Of a DNA stretch of 64,000 bases, positions 24,167-34,892 are shown piece after piece. Made by a program: the position numbers and the translations under genes. Location of the stretch: positions 18,911,945 through 18,975,944 of the forward strand of contig NC_058140.1 of assembly GCF_011075055.1 (NCBI RefSeq). The letters are read 5' to 3'. The DNA is from Mangifera indica. Its lineage: Eukaryota; Streptophyta; Magnoliopsida; Sapindales; Anacardiaceae. Within the stretch, counting starts at the first letter, position 1. Each line of letters begins with the position of its first letter. The notes beneath the pieces are model-generated. The model was not told the origin of the DNA. It saw nothing but the letters and a program-made list of their open reading frames with translations, and searched no databases.

Positions 24167-24496
24167 ATATATGTATATATATCTCTATTATGATATACAT
24201 GAACGTAAACTTATAGTAGTGTATATGTATAGTACATGATGACATTCATGTTTCATAATTCTTTCACATAGCCATTGCCAACACCCACTTGAAAAGAAAT
24301 CCCACTAAAAGAAAACTTGAACCCTAGAATCCAAGGAAACACAGATCTTTGCCCCCCACCATGCCCACCATAACCTCTGGTATGAGAAGGATAACAGCTT
24401 AATCCTCTTGTACCCCACTTCATTTGTATAACTAAAGCACAATTTTCACTATCAGCATGGGACCTCTCCAAAAACCTCCAAAAACATTCTTCATCA

Positions 24497-24503
24497 TATA
24501 AAA
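24497..24503 (+). promoter_or_regulatory. Candidate TATA box of the BIG GRAIN-like gene
   Basis: TATAAAA lies about 230 bp before the ATG and is followed by a CT-rich leader typical of plant 5' UTRs. Position fits a ~190-nt leader; no transcript evidence. Confidence 0.4.
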
Positions 24504-24729
24504 TTATTATTGACTGTGCACTTGATTATTATAAAGCTATCCTCTCCCACTACTCTCAATCATTTCAAAGTCTAATCTCATTCCCTCTACAATCTCTCAC
24601 GAAATTCTCCTTTTATTTTTCTTCCCCTCTCTCTTACTATAAGCTTCTTAGTTTTCCCATTTATACCTTCTTCACCCTGTCACTTAACTTCCAAACTCAA
24701 TTTTCAAACCCCTAATAGAAGTTTCAACA

Positions 24730-25716
24730 ATGTCCATCACGCTTTCAGAAACAGACAAGATTTACAAGAAATCATTCCATCACAGAAATGATTCTGGTGA
24801 ACTTGACGTTTTTGAGGCTGCCCGCTATTTCTCTGGCTACAATGAAGGTTCTGGTTATCCCTATGCAACTTTTTCTCAGAAAATCTTGAAAGAAGAGAGA
24901 CAGGCATGGAGAGGAGGGAGAATCAGCTTGGACGTGCCGATGATGAGAGAATCGCTTCCTCAACATGCTAATCCTGCTTGTTATCAGAAACAGTCTCATC
25001 ATCATGGTATTGAAAAGCCAATTAAAGAGAAGAAATACAAGCAACCCAGCTCTCCAGGAGGTAGACTTGCTAGTTTCTTGAACTCGCTCTTCAGTCAATC
25101 AAGTTCCAAGAAAAAGAAATCAAAATCCTCTACACCGTCCATGAAAGACGATGAGGAGAGCCCTGGTGGAAGAAGAAAAAGGAGGATTAGCATTAGCCAT
25201 TTCCGAAGCTCGAGTACCACAGATTCAAAGTCGTTGTATTCTTCTTCAAATTCAGGTTTTAGAACACCTCCTCCATATGCACACACACCCACGAAGAGCT
25301 ACAAGGATTTAAGAAGCTACTCAGATCACAAGCACGTTGTATCTTTGTCAACAAAGCATAATGGACAAGCTCAAGCACTAAAATCTACAGCTTTTCAAAA
25401 TGAGGTATTGGAAGACAAAAAAATTAATACGGATTTACCTTGGCTGGATGAGAAATTAAAATTCAATAATAATGCATGCTCGGACAAGTACAAGAATTCT
25501 GGTAACCATACAGAAAAAGATAGGATTTGGGTTGAAGAAAAAGAATTTAAAAAGTTTAATGAGATTGATGATGGTGCAGATAGTGATTCAAGTTCGGATC
25601 TCTTTGAGTTGCAAAATTACGACTTGGGTATATACTCAAATGGTCTGCCTGTGTATGAAACTACGCATATGGATAGCATCAGAAGAGGAGCACCAATTTC
25701 CAATGCAGCTCTATGA
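24730..25716 (+). CDS. BIG GRAIN 1-like protein (E-type), intronless
   Basis: A single-exon gene of 328 residues. BIG GRAIN 1 family proteins are plant-specific, plasma-membrane-associated regulators linked to auxin transport and organ size in rice. Family hallmarks are visible: N-terminal SGELDVFEAARYFSGYNEG (about 21-39), a basic KEKKYKQPSSPGGRLASFLN block (about 98-117) followed by SLFSQSSSKKKKSK, then SPGGRRKRRISISHFRSSS (about 144-162) and FRTPPPYAHTPTKSYKDLRS. The rest is Ser-rich and probably disordered. No transmembrane segment or signal peptide is evident, so membrane association would be peripheral. The ATG is the first in frame and follows AACA. From memory, the Arabidopsis homologue lies between AP1 and SPL6, matching this order. 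Biochemical activity is unknown for the family. Confidence 0.9.
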   Translation: MSITLSETDKIYKKSFHHRNDSGELDVFEAARYFSGYNEGSGYPYATFSQKILKEERQAWRGGRISLDVPMMRESLPQHANPACYQKQSHHHGIEKPIKEKKYKQPSSPGGRLASFLNSLFSQSSSKKKKSKSSTPSMKDDEESPGGRRKRRISISHFRSSSTTDSKSLYSSSNSGFRTPPPYAHTPTKSYKDLRSYSDHKHVVSLSTKHNGQAQALKSTAFQNEVLEDKKINTDLPWLDEKLKFNNNACSDKYKNSGNHTEKDRIWVEEKEFKKFNEIDDGADSDSSSDLFELQNYDLGIYSNGLPVYETTHMDSIRRGAPISNAAL

Positions 25717-26679
25717 ACTGTGTACATTAATTTTTTACCATTGTTGATGGCTTCCTTGTTCTTATTGTTACTATTAGAAGTTGTGAGAACAAGTTAATGT
25801 CCTAGATTTTGCTTCTTTGCCCTACTACTAGTTTCCTTGGAAGTTCTTTCAATATTGCTTTTTTTCCTTTCTGTTTTTCTCAGTATGTACAGTTTGGAAT
25901 GTTTGTTTGTCTTCGCCTTTTCATTTGGTGATGTTTTGTAAATAGAGTGCAAAGAGCACTAAAAGTCCACCATTGGAGTAACTTATTCGATTGTGCCAAA
26001 AACAGTAATTCCCCACTAAAGCAATAAAGAGAAAATGCATTATCGCATTCACACCTTCACTGGATCACTGATAATCTTTCTATATTTTTCGTCCCATCAA
26101 ATGCAATATATACATTGCCTGCACATGCGATGATCCTAAGCTTTAATGGCAAACATCTCACGACCGACACGAGATTTTGAATTAATATAAATTTATTGTC
26201 TTCTTTTCTCTCTTATTATATATCTTTTAAAAGAAAAATGATAATACTTTATCATTTAAATGATTTACTATATGCTAATAGAGACAATCTGTACATATTT
26301 CTCTCTGATTTTGTTTCTTCATGAGAAAATATTGAAAATTACACACCCTACCCTTGAATACATGTACATCTTGCATTCATGTGATGAATATATAATTGTA
26401 GTTCTTAATTCATAGGGGACCTTAATTAAGGTTTAATACTCTCACAATCTCTCTTAATTACAAACAATAATAATTGTGTGGTTGACGGTAATTTCAAATT
26501 AACAAACAAGGCACTGGGGGACCTGCCAAAAAGAAAAAAGAAATTAAAATAAATAAAAGTAAAAGAAATGTACTTAATTAAAGCACTTGTGTACGGACAT
26601 CATCTCAAGAGCAAACGCTTGTTAATTTGTGGGAAAAGAATTATTGTTCACGTAAATTTTAGTTTAATTTCAAAATTAT

Positions 26680-27345
26680 ATTTATAATAAATAAAAAATT
26701 TAAACACTTATTTATTTATGATCTAGTTATTATCTAAATTTTTATTTAAAAATAAAAATAAAATCATTATTTTACTCATAAACAATAAAATTTTAAAATT
26801 TATATTATTTCCTTTTATATTTTTTAAACTAACACTTTAATTCATTTTCAAAGTTTGAAAAGTTTAAATTTCATCTCTAGGGTTTGTTTCCTTTTCCAAC
26901 AACTATCATTTCAACCGATGATCGGTACTTTTTACCTATCTCCCAGATCTAATGACAAGGAAAAATGAAGACAACTGTTCATACGCAACGACGAAGGACG
27001 ATGACAACAAAGAGTTGTCCTTCGTTGTCTAGAAAATGCAATGAAAGATGACTCTTTGTCGTCCTTCATCACATCATCCAGACGAGACCCTTCTTCTCAA
27101 TCATCGATCGATTCCTTAAGCTACCAGAGATGAAACCCAAAAAAGTGAAAAAATAATTTTTTTAAAGTTTAATCATAAGGATAAATGTGAGTTTTTTAAA
27201 TTAAGAGAGAAAATTATATGAATTTTTTAGGTTTTAGGGTTTATATATAAAATAACGATTTTATCTCTGTTTCTAAATGAAAATTTAGACGACAGTTAAC
27301 TCATAAGTGGATATTTGAATTTTTCATCTATCTTGAATATGATTT
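26680..27345. mobile_element. Diverged long-inverted-repeat element
   Basis: The left arm (AACACTTATTTATTTATGAT ... AAAATCATTATTTTA) reappears inverted at the right (AAAATAACGATTTTATCTCT ... CATAAGTGGATATTTG). The interior has GACGAAGGACGATGAC / GTCGTCCTTCATC-like inverted segments. Same architecture as 28542-29244 and 32699-33534 but more diverged; no target duplication recognised. Confidence 0.5.
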
Positions 27346-28541
27346 TAAATTTCGATTAAAATTTGAGTGAAAAGTTCCCCTGTTCCCTTAATTTATCACC
27401 TATAACGTAATACGTACATGTAATCTCCAAATAACAACATGGAAACGTGGGATTTGTCCATTTTCTCTGTATCCTAGGGACAAAAAAAAAAAAAAGCTAA
27501 AACACATGGTCCTTAGGAAAAAAATAATGCCCGACTTTTGAGTGGATTTGTCTGTAATGCTCCTGTTTTCTCAGCATTAGGGACAAAATCTAATACTAGC
27601 AACCTAAATAATTAAAGATTAATTTGGAATAAATTATGGCCCAGCTTTTGAAGCTGATGGTATCGTGGGTGGAATAATAATATAGCTTAAGTAACAAACA
27701 CTGGCATAGCCATGAATCTTTCTTCCTAATTTTCCATTAACATGGCTCGATCAGCCTGCCTAAGAGTTGGACATCGTCATTTTTGCTTTTAAATTGACAT
27801 GTAGCACGTGGGATTGTGTCAATATGTACATAAATACACCTTTTGATCATCACCTTTAATTTTTCTTGGTACATAATCATTCAGAATTTACCTAATGTCA
27901 AGAACAAACATAATCACATTGAATTGAATATGAAAAAAATAGATAGATGACGAAATTTGGTTGGTGCTGTGTTTGTATAATGCTAAAACACGCGTATAAA
28001 GGTGGAAAGTTGGATGGGATGATTGAATCTAAGAATTAATAGGCCTTAGAAAGAAAGAACGAATGAATGATGAAGAAGAAAGGAAAAAGAAACCCATGAA
28101 GACGGCATGACAGACGCAACATCTTTCTTGTAATGGAGGGGAGGACCCAATCACTTATCTAGATAGATGAACCTCTTACTTTCTTTTTCTTTTATTAAAG
28201 ACTTTCATGGAAATGCTCCATTCTACATGGGATGGAAATTAATTTGTGGGTAACAACAGGATGATTAATTATATATAATGAAACGAAGCCTCCTTGTTAA
28301 TTTGTTGAAAGTATTTGCTCAGATGACGATACTCCAGTAGTAATAATAAGGATGAGATTCTGAATTAATGGAAGTTGGTAAAAGATGAGTGTCAATTTAG
28401 GGTTAAATGCAGCCTCATCAGTTTTTACATAAAAAACTCAACTAAATCCATTACCAAACTATTTTCCAAAATCTTCAATTAGCGAAACATTAACAATTAA
28501 AGTAAGCACTGCATGGGATACGATCAACGAGATTAATGAAA

Positions 28542-29244
28542 GGCCAAATGACTTATTCTCACCCATCGTGTGTATGTCCAAATTTTCACATGCAAAATTT
28601 TAAAAATTAAATACTCTATATTTTGTTAGAGTTAAAAGTACAAATGATATTCACCGGCTTCTTCTCCCATTAGATGTCCATGCCCAATGACCATTTTTAT
28701 CGGATGAAGAGATAAAGATGATTCGTCGTCTTCGTCTCTTTAAGACAGACAAAGATGATTCGTCTTTATCCGATCACAAAGACGGTTGATATTTGGTTGT
28801 TTAACGCCATCTTTGGTTGTTTGACACTGACGGATGAAAAGCATTGTTTATCTATATTTAGGGGAAAAGCAACCAAATGCTATTTGGTTTGGCTGGTTTC
28901 AACCGAATAAAACTGAAGACTGAGAGAGAGAGAGCCGATGAACTCATGGGTGGGAAGATGAAGTTAGTCAGCTAGACTCTAGTTGTCAAAGAAAGAAGAA
29001 AAAACCCCTAAGTGAAATTTTTGAATTTTCAAACTTTTGAATGAAAAGAAATTGTTATTTTTTAAAATTAAAGGGGAGAAATGAGAACAAAATTTAATTT
29101 TTTAAAATTTGTATTAAATAATTATTTTATTCTTAATCATAATAAAAAATATTTAATATAATAATAAATATTTAAATTTTTGAAATTTTATATATAGAAG
29201 TTTCAGAATACATAAAACCTTGGGTTGGAGAAAGTCTTTTGGCC
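28542..29244. mobile_element. Mutator-like non-autonomous element, long TIRs, 9-bp TSD
   Basis: The element begins GGCCAAATGACTTATTCTCA and ends with the inverted equivalent (...GAGAAAGTCTTTTGGCC). Flanks are TTAATGAAA (28533-28541) and TTAACGAAA (29245-29253), a 9-bp duplication with one mismatch. Long inverted arms plus a 9-bp duplication fit a Mutator-like (MULE) derivative. The interior has inverted GATGATTCGTC/TTCGTCTTT blocks and no transposase. Confidence 0.65.
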
Positions 29245-30406
29245 TTAACGAAATAACAAAATACGGTGACCTCCCCTGCAAGATGGTTTGTGACGTAAAT
29301 AAATTTCTGCTTTTATAACCTGTAAATTATTCTAATATATATGGGATTATTTACATCATATTCCCCCATATATTTATTTCAATTAATGGATGGACCATTG
29401 TTATTAATGTTTTAAAATTAATCCGACCATTAAGAAGAAGAAAATAGGGGCTAGAATTACGAACACCCAATGACCAACCAATGACAACCACCCAAAAGAA
29501 CCCATTCCTGAAGAAGACGAAGAAGAAGAAGAAGCCAGCTTAAAATTCGAAAATTTAGTATTCGTACTTACAGTAAATTCCTGCTCTTCCGTTGGATGAA
29601 ACTGGAATAACCAACAGAAACTAGGGCTTCACTTAGTTAACATTATCAGTATGGGTGATCTTCATTATTGGTTGAACTCGAAAAAATCTCATCATAGTTT
29701 ACAATTTGAGGTCGTTCATATATTGGGTCGAAGATACCCAACACACTAGCCCAATCTTTAATCAAGGACAGGCCTACATCTGTGTCATTCAAGGCCTACA
29801 TCTGTTGTCCTGAAATTAGCTCCCTATTTTGTTGTTATAGATTTTGCTTACCAATTTCTCAAATAGTTCCTCATTTCATCCTTAGTTACCTGATTTGTCT
29901 CGTATTGTGAAGTCCATATGTCAATTTACGCATACACCGACCGACAGTTGAACATTATTGTGCTTTCAAATGCTGAGTACAATTTCTATGCAAATATGTG
30001 CCTAATGGGATGGAGATTGGGCTAGTTGTTTGGACACTTGTTGATCAATTACTGGTTGTTGAATTGTTTTTTTTTCTTAGTCATTTGGTATACAAAGCCT
30101 TTGAAGTTTTTTTGTAACATAAGTCAACCATTATCACTGCCTCGAATCCACACACAAAGCAACAATCGAAATATATTTTCATTGACTACCATTTTGTTCA
30201 CAAATTGGTGGCTTAAGGTTCTGTATGACCAAAATTTGTTCTTTCCATTTTTTTGTTTGTTGTCGAACTAACTAACCTTGTAGTGATCAAATAATATTTT
30301 TAATTGTTGTGTTACTTCTCTATTTCTTAGAGAAGTTAAGATACTCAAATAAAAAAATATGAATTTGAAACTCAAATAAAGATATTAAAATTAAATTTTC
30401 AATAAA

Positions 30407-30580
30407 ATTATGTGTACCTATTTTGGTACACAATTTATGTACACAGATAAAGTGTTATCATATGATTGACTGTTTCTTTATCATATGATGACACATGTTT
30501 TAAAATCATCTAATTATATGATGATACATCACTGTGTATATGAATTGTGTATCAAAAATGGGTATACATAGTATTGCTCT
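30407..30580. mobile_element. AT-rich palindromic MITE family, copy B
   Basis: Left arm TATGTGTACCTATTTTGGTA and right arm, inverted, TATGTATACCCATTTTTGAT, followed inward on both sides by ACACA(A)TT and TCATATGAT. An extra internal TCATATGATGACACATG block makes this the most palindromic copy. It ends GTATTGCTC like copy C. Confidence 0.65.
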
Positions 30581-30819
30581 TAAATTTTTTATTTATTTGA
30601 TATTATAAAAGGAAAAAAAAGCCAGAGGACAACTTCTCATCCAAAGTATGTTATTTTTACAAGTTTTCTTTCGTTAATTTTAAAAATCTTATTTACCTAT
30701 ATGTGAACGGTTAAAATTAACTATTTCAAATGTAAAATCATTATTTTGTCTGTATTATTAAAAGTAAATTTAAATTTTATTTTATTTTTCCCCTAAACTT
30801 TAAAAACTAATAATTTTCT

Positions 30820-31170
30820 CTAACCTAAGTTTTCAAAAACAACATTTTTTCCCTTAGGGTTGTTAATTTTTTAGATTTAATTTTTCAATAATATTTCTTC
30901 TTCTCCGATGACCTCCAGGTGACATCTTTTTTTTTTTATAACCTCTAGGTGACGTCTCTTTCTCTTTAATACAATCTTCTTCTGACTATTTTCTTATATA
31001 TCAGTGTCTAATGACTCGTCTTCGTCGAAACGATATCAGGAGAATCGTCAAAAGGAGACTGTATAAGAGAGAAAGAGATATTGTCTAGAGATCATTGAAG
31101 AGGAAGAAACGTTGTCAAAAAATTGAATCTGAAAATTAAAATCTTAGAAGAAAAAATGTTGTTTTTGAAA
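30820..31170. mobile_element. Diverged long-inverted-repeat element
   Basis: TTTTCAAAAACAACATTTTT (left) recurs inverted as AAAAATGTTGTTTTTGAAAG (right, about 31153). The arms continue inward through TTTAATTTTTCAATAATATT versus AAAAAATTGAATCTGAAAAT. Resembles the 28.5- and 32.7-kb elements in base pattern but its terminal GGCC ends are not found. Confidence 0.45.
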
Positions 31171-31299
31171 GTTTGCATTGAAAAAAAAATATTAACTTTT
31201 AAAATAAAAAAAATTAACGAGAAAAAAGTTAAAAAAATAATATGCTTTATCTGAGAAATATTCCTTTAGCAAAAAAAAAAAAAAAGAAGAAGAAGAAGA

Positions 31300-31790
31300 T
31301 GGGACTTCGAGTGGTTGATTAGGATACTTGCACTCTCGTGATGTGATAGAGTTTGGCCTTGTACACGTAAAACAAGTAAAAGCAACACATTGAGATAATG
31401 TCAGGCACGCACAGGCAGGGTACCCAGTCCCTTGCCCCTGGCCTTAATGTTGTATTTTGGACTCAACTTCCCCGCATTTGAGTGGTACATTTTGGTAGGC
31501 TATGATCTCTTCTACCCACATTAATTGGACACGTGCAAAGGCTTGGATGGTTGTGTCGGTAACATCTTTGGGTTTCTAAGAGGGGCAGTTGCATTATTGA
31601 CAACTTTTAACAGATGGAGTGGCAGGTGGCAGATAGCAGACTGGGCAGAACAGGGTGGGGGCGGGGCAAGCTGGGCTTGCTGGCCTTTAGTTGGTGGCAT
31701 TCAAGCAATTAAAAAGTCTGTGTGTGCGTGTTTGAAAGGTATAGCTCACCTTGTTGCACAAGGCCGCCCAGATTTAATTTAATTTATTGT
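31300..31790. other. GC-richer non-repetitive stretch of unknown nature
   Basis: Markedly higher G+C than its surroundings, with G runs such as GGTGGGGGCGGGGCAAG, a CACGTG-containing ACACGTGC near 31529 and no inverted-repeat structure. One 85-residue frame (31525-31782) opens with a non-ATG codon and resembles nothing I know. It may be a conserved regulatory segment or a decayed exon. Confidence 0.3.
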
Positions 31791-32698
31791 AACAAATAAT
31801 TTTAAAATAAAGAAAAATAATATATTATTATATTATTATTTAATTATTTAATTATTTAATTATATATATGTAATATTTTGCATATTATATTTGTATAATT
31901 TTTTTATTTGGTACAATATAATATAATATTAATATTATTTACATATTTTATAGTTCAAATAAATTATATTTTACTATAATATATTTATATTTTTCTTTTT
32001 TTTTCCTTTTTTCTTTTTTCTACTTTTGATTGCAGAAAACACAGATGAGAGCCAATTGGAGGAGTTGTGAGTTGCTAGTTGGATGGTTGGTGATGGTGAC
32101 AAGCACTACCTATGAAAATGAGGCCACTACCATTGTTCATTCCCATGAAAATATGTTTTCCAAGTGTAATGATACCACTTTTAATGTTTAATATCTCCCA
32201 ATTCAAAATCTTATTGAATCCTCAAGTTTCAACTCAATACAACGGACTATCATATTATCAAAAATTTTTAATGATAAATTTAAATACGATTTGAAAATAA
32301 TCTTCGATATCATGGCATATCCATCATAATTTGTTATAGAAACAAAAAATCTTGAACAAGCAAATTCGAACTTGGGTTAATCCGAATGGAGCATAATATA
32401 GTCAAGTTATTGGTTCATTTCTTGACCAAAAGTGTTCAATTCATTTCTCTTTTAGGACTTACAATGGCAAGCCGTTAGTGGTATCTGATAATTATTGAGA
32501 CTGGCCTTTGATAACCCTTCAACTAACTCATTTCATTGTGATCCATAAAAGATTGTAAATTTTATTTTTCTAGATAAGCCATGATATCAATGGAGTGAGA
32601 GATGAAAAAAATTGAGACACCAAAGTGGAGGAAGATGATGATTACATGGCGGAAACTATTGACTAGACACTATGGCCATACAAATTTTTTTTTTTTTT

Positions 32699-33534
32699 TT
32701 TTAATATAAGTCAAAAAACTTATGCCCACCCCAGGTCAACTTTAAAAAAGCTCAAATACTTATTTATAGGTCAATTTTTGTTTAAAAATCTCAGTTAGAG
32801 TAAGAATAAAATTATTATTTAATAAAAAAATTAAAAACTAAAGTTTTATTATATTTTTTCTTTAGATTCAAAAATCTACTATTCCCCTCCCCCCCAACAT
32901 CTCCCTAAGTTTTGTAGTTTTCCCCTTATTGCTACTCCTTCGGTGACCAGAACTAGCTACCTCCATATTGGTGCTCTTTTTCCTTCTAGACGATGACGAA
33001 TCGTTAGCCAATTGGAGGTGGGTTGATGATTCGTTGGTGTGAAGACGAAGTAGATTCGTGCGTCGCATAAATATATTTATTTCAACTAATTTGTGTATCG
33101 ATCAAAATAAACAAATTTATGCGACACACAGATCTACTTCGTCTTCGCTCTAATGAATCGTTTGGCCACCTCCAATTAGTTGTCGATTCTTCATCATCTG
33201 ATAGAAGGGTGAGCGCTGATATAGAAGTTGGTCAACACTAGTCATCAAGGAGTAGCAATAAAGGAAAACTACAAATTCTAGTTGGGAAATGTTTATTTTT
33301 CAAACCTTAGGTGGGGGGAAATGATGATTTTTTAATTTATAAAGAAAAAATATGACAAAACTTTAGTTTTTAAAATTTTTTTATTAAATAATGATTTTAT
33401 TCCTAATCTTAACTGAAATTTTTAATCAAAATTGACTCATAAATATATATATTTGAATTTTTAAAAATTAACAAGTGAGATTTTAGGATTACATCAAACC
33501 TTTAGTGGGAACAAATCTTTTGGCCTTTAATTTG
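32699..33534. mobile_element. Long foldback element with ~380-bp inverted arms
   Basis: Almost the whole element is one inverted repeat. Outer arms pair ACTTATTTATAGGTCAATTT with AAATTGACTCATAAATATAT; middle parts pair GTAGTTTTCCCCTTATTGCT with AGCAATAAAGGAAAACTACA; inner parts pair GAAGACGAAGTAGATTCGTG with its complement near 33130. The tip lies near 33085. The right end is TCTTTTGGCC as in the 28.5-kb element. Flanks TTTAATATA / TTTAATTTG agree at 7 of 9 positions, a possible old 9-bp duplication. Confidence 0.65.
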
Positions 33535-34417
33535 TTCTTCTCATTTTCTTTTTCTTTTTTGCTTTTTGGTCATTGCTCATTTATTTCAATAACTTAAACG
33601 GTTTTTCAGGTAATGTTAACACACAAATTGTTGTATTTTTCGTCAGTGTAACCTTCTATCATTTAATTCACCATATATACCCCTTGTATAATTAATTAAT
33701 GACCACCAACGGAACAGGTTGGACCATTTTTAGGATGGATAAAATTTATTAACTAAGGTTGGAAAATGTTATAAAATTATGGGGGTCTACTGATATTGTT
33801 ATTTAATTTTCGTAAAAATAAATGATATTTTTGTGTTTCTACTAATTTATATAAAAAAATTAATAGATTTTATTCAGACAGGTGGAAAATAAATATTGCC
33901 CCGGCGAAGTTTGGATAGGAAACAATTACTCGGCCTTATTTTAAATGGACGGTACTTGATCGTGATTATGTGCATTACTCTATCAGGGATCCCTGCCATT
34001 CAGGACACGTGGCAGGAGATAGACAAACATTCTAAATTTCTAATCAAATGAAATTTAATTTACCTAAATAAATAAAATTGCCCAATTAGGTTTACAAAAA
34101 CAACCCCAACCCCGACATAACATTCGTGTACAAAATTGGAAATTCAAAAAGCTACAAAAGACTTGGACAGAATGGTCATGCTCTTGAGACCCTGAGCAGC
34201 TGCTACTTATAGTGGAAATCATATTGGGCTCACACACTCTTTATGTAATTGCTTATGTATATGTATGTATCCCCTTCCTTCCACCATCCCAATTTAAACC
34301 CACTCACTGTTTTTGCTTTTCTGGTAACATCCCTCTCTTTTTTTTTGTTTTTGGTTTCTTTCTTCTTGCTATTTCTTACTGTATGTCGAGGATCTGTTGT
34401 TTGGTTACTCTTACACT

Positions 34418-34784
34418 GTAAGAAATTGCAAGTACACTTACTTACTCTCTTATATTTTTTTAATGATATTTTAATGCTTTTATCTTCTATAGGAGAGTTC
34501 TCAGTTATTAAGCTTTTTACTCTGCTTCTTGGGATTTTGAGAGTGAAAAGTGGTTGATATTTCTGATTCTAAAACATTGCTGGGTTTTGCATTTCGAGTT
34601 TTTTTAATCAGTTCATGCTTGGTTGCTGAAAATTTTGAAGAAATGAATCGAATACAAGTTTAAAGTTGATTTTTCTCAATTTTTTTAAAAAAATTTTTAG
34701 CACAATTGCTTCTATGCTGTATTTGTTATAGAGTATTTGATTTATACTGAGGTTGAACGAGTTTGTTTCTTGTTTTTTTTGCAG
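34418..34784 (+). other. Candidate 5' UTR intron of the SPL6-like gene
   Basis: A strong donor (GTAAGA at 34418) and an excellent acceptor (polypyrimidine tract then GCAG at 34781-34784) bracket T-rich DNA 108 nt before the ATG. 5' UTR introns are common in SPL genes. Not supported by transcripts. Confidence 0.4.
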
Positions 34785-34892
34785 TTCTTGTGTATCAGTT
34801 GCTTGGCTTTTGGAGTGATTAGTCTCGTTTCTTGAATTGTGATTAGAAGTTGGAACTATTAAATAGTTTGTGCAGCTTTGGTAAACTGTTCT

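Larger units (their letters stand above)
21388..24729. other. Intergenic spacer upstream of the BIG GRAIN-like gene
   Basis: No credible coding sequence. It contains a bZIP-type site cluster (23004-23056), a GT microsatellite (24127-24162), scattered ATGT/TATG short repeats around 23310-23335, and the likely core promoter and pyrimidine-rich 5' UTR (about 24490-24729) of the next gene. Confidence 0.6.
25717..34892. other. 9-kb spacer between BIG GRAIN-like and SPL6-like genes
   Basis: No credible gene; it is an accumulation of small inverted-repeat elements (26680-27345, 28542-29244, 30407-30580, 30820-31170, 32699-33534) separated by AT-rich DNA. A locally GC-richer stretch at 31300-31790 is not repeat-like. 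The last ~700 bp are the probable SPL6-like promoter and 5' UTR. Confidence 0.6.

Noticed and set aside
31525..31782. 85-residue frame in the GC-richer island
   Set aside because: No ATG at its start, no recognised domain and no supporting splice partners; kept only as an unexplained region.
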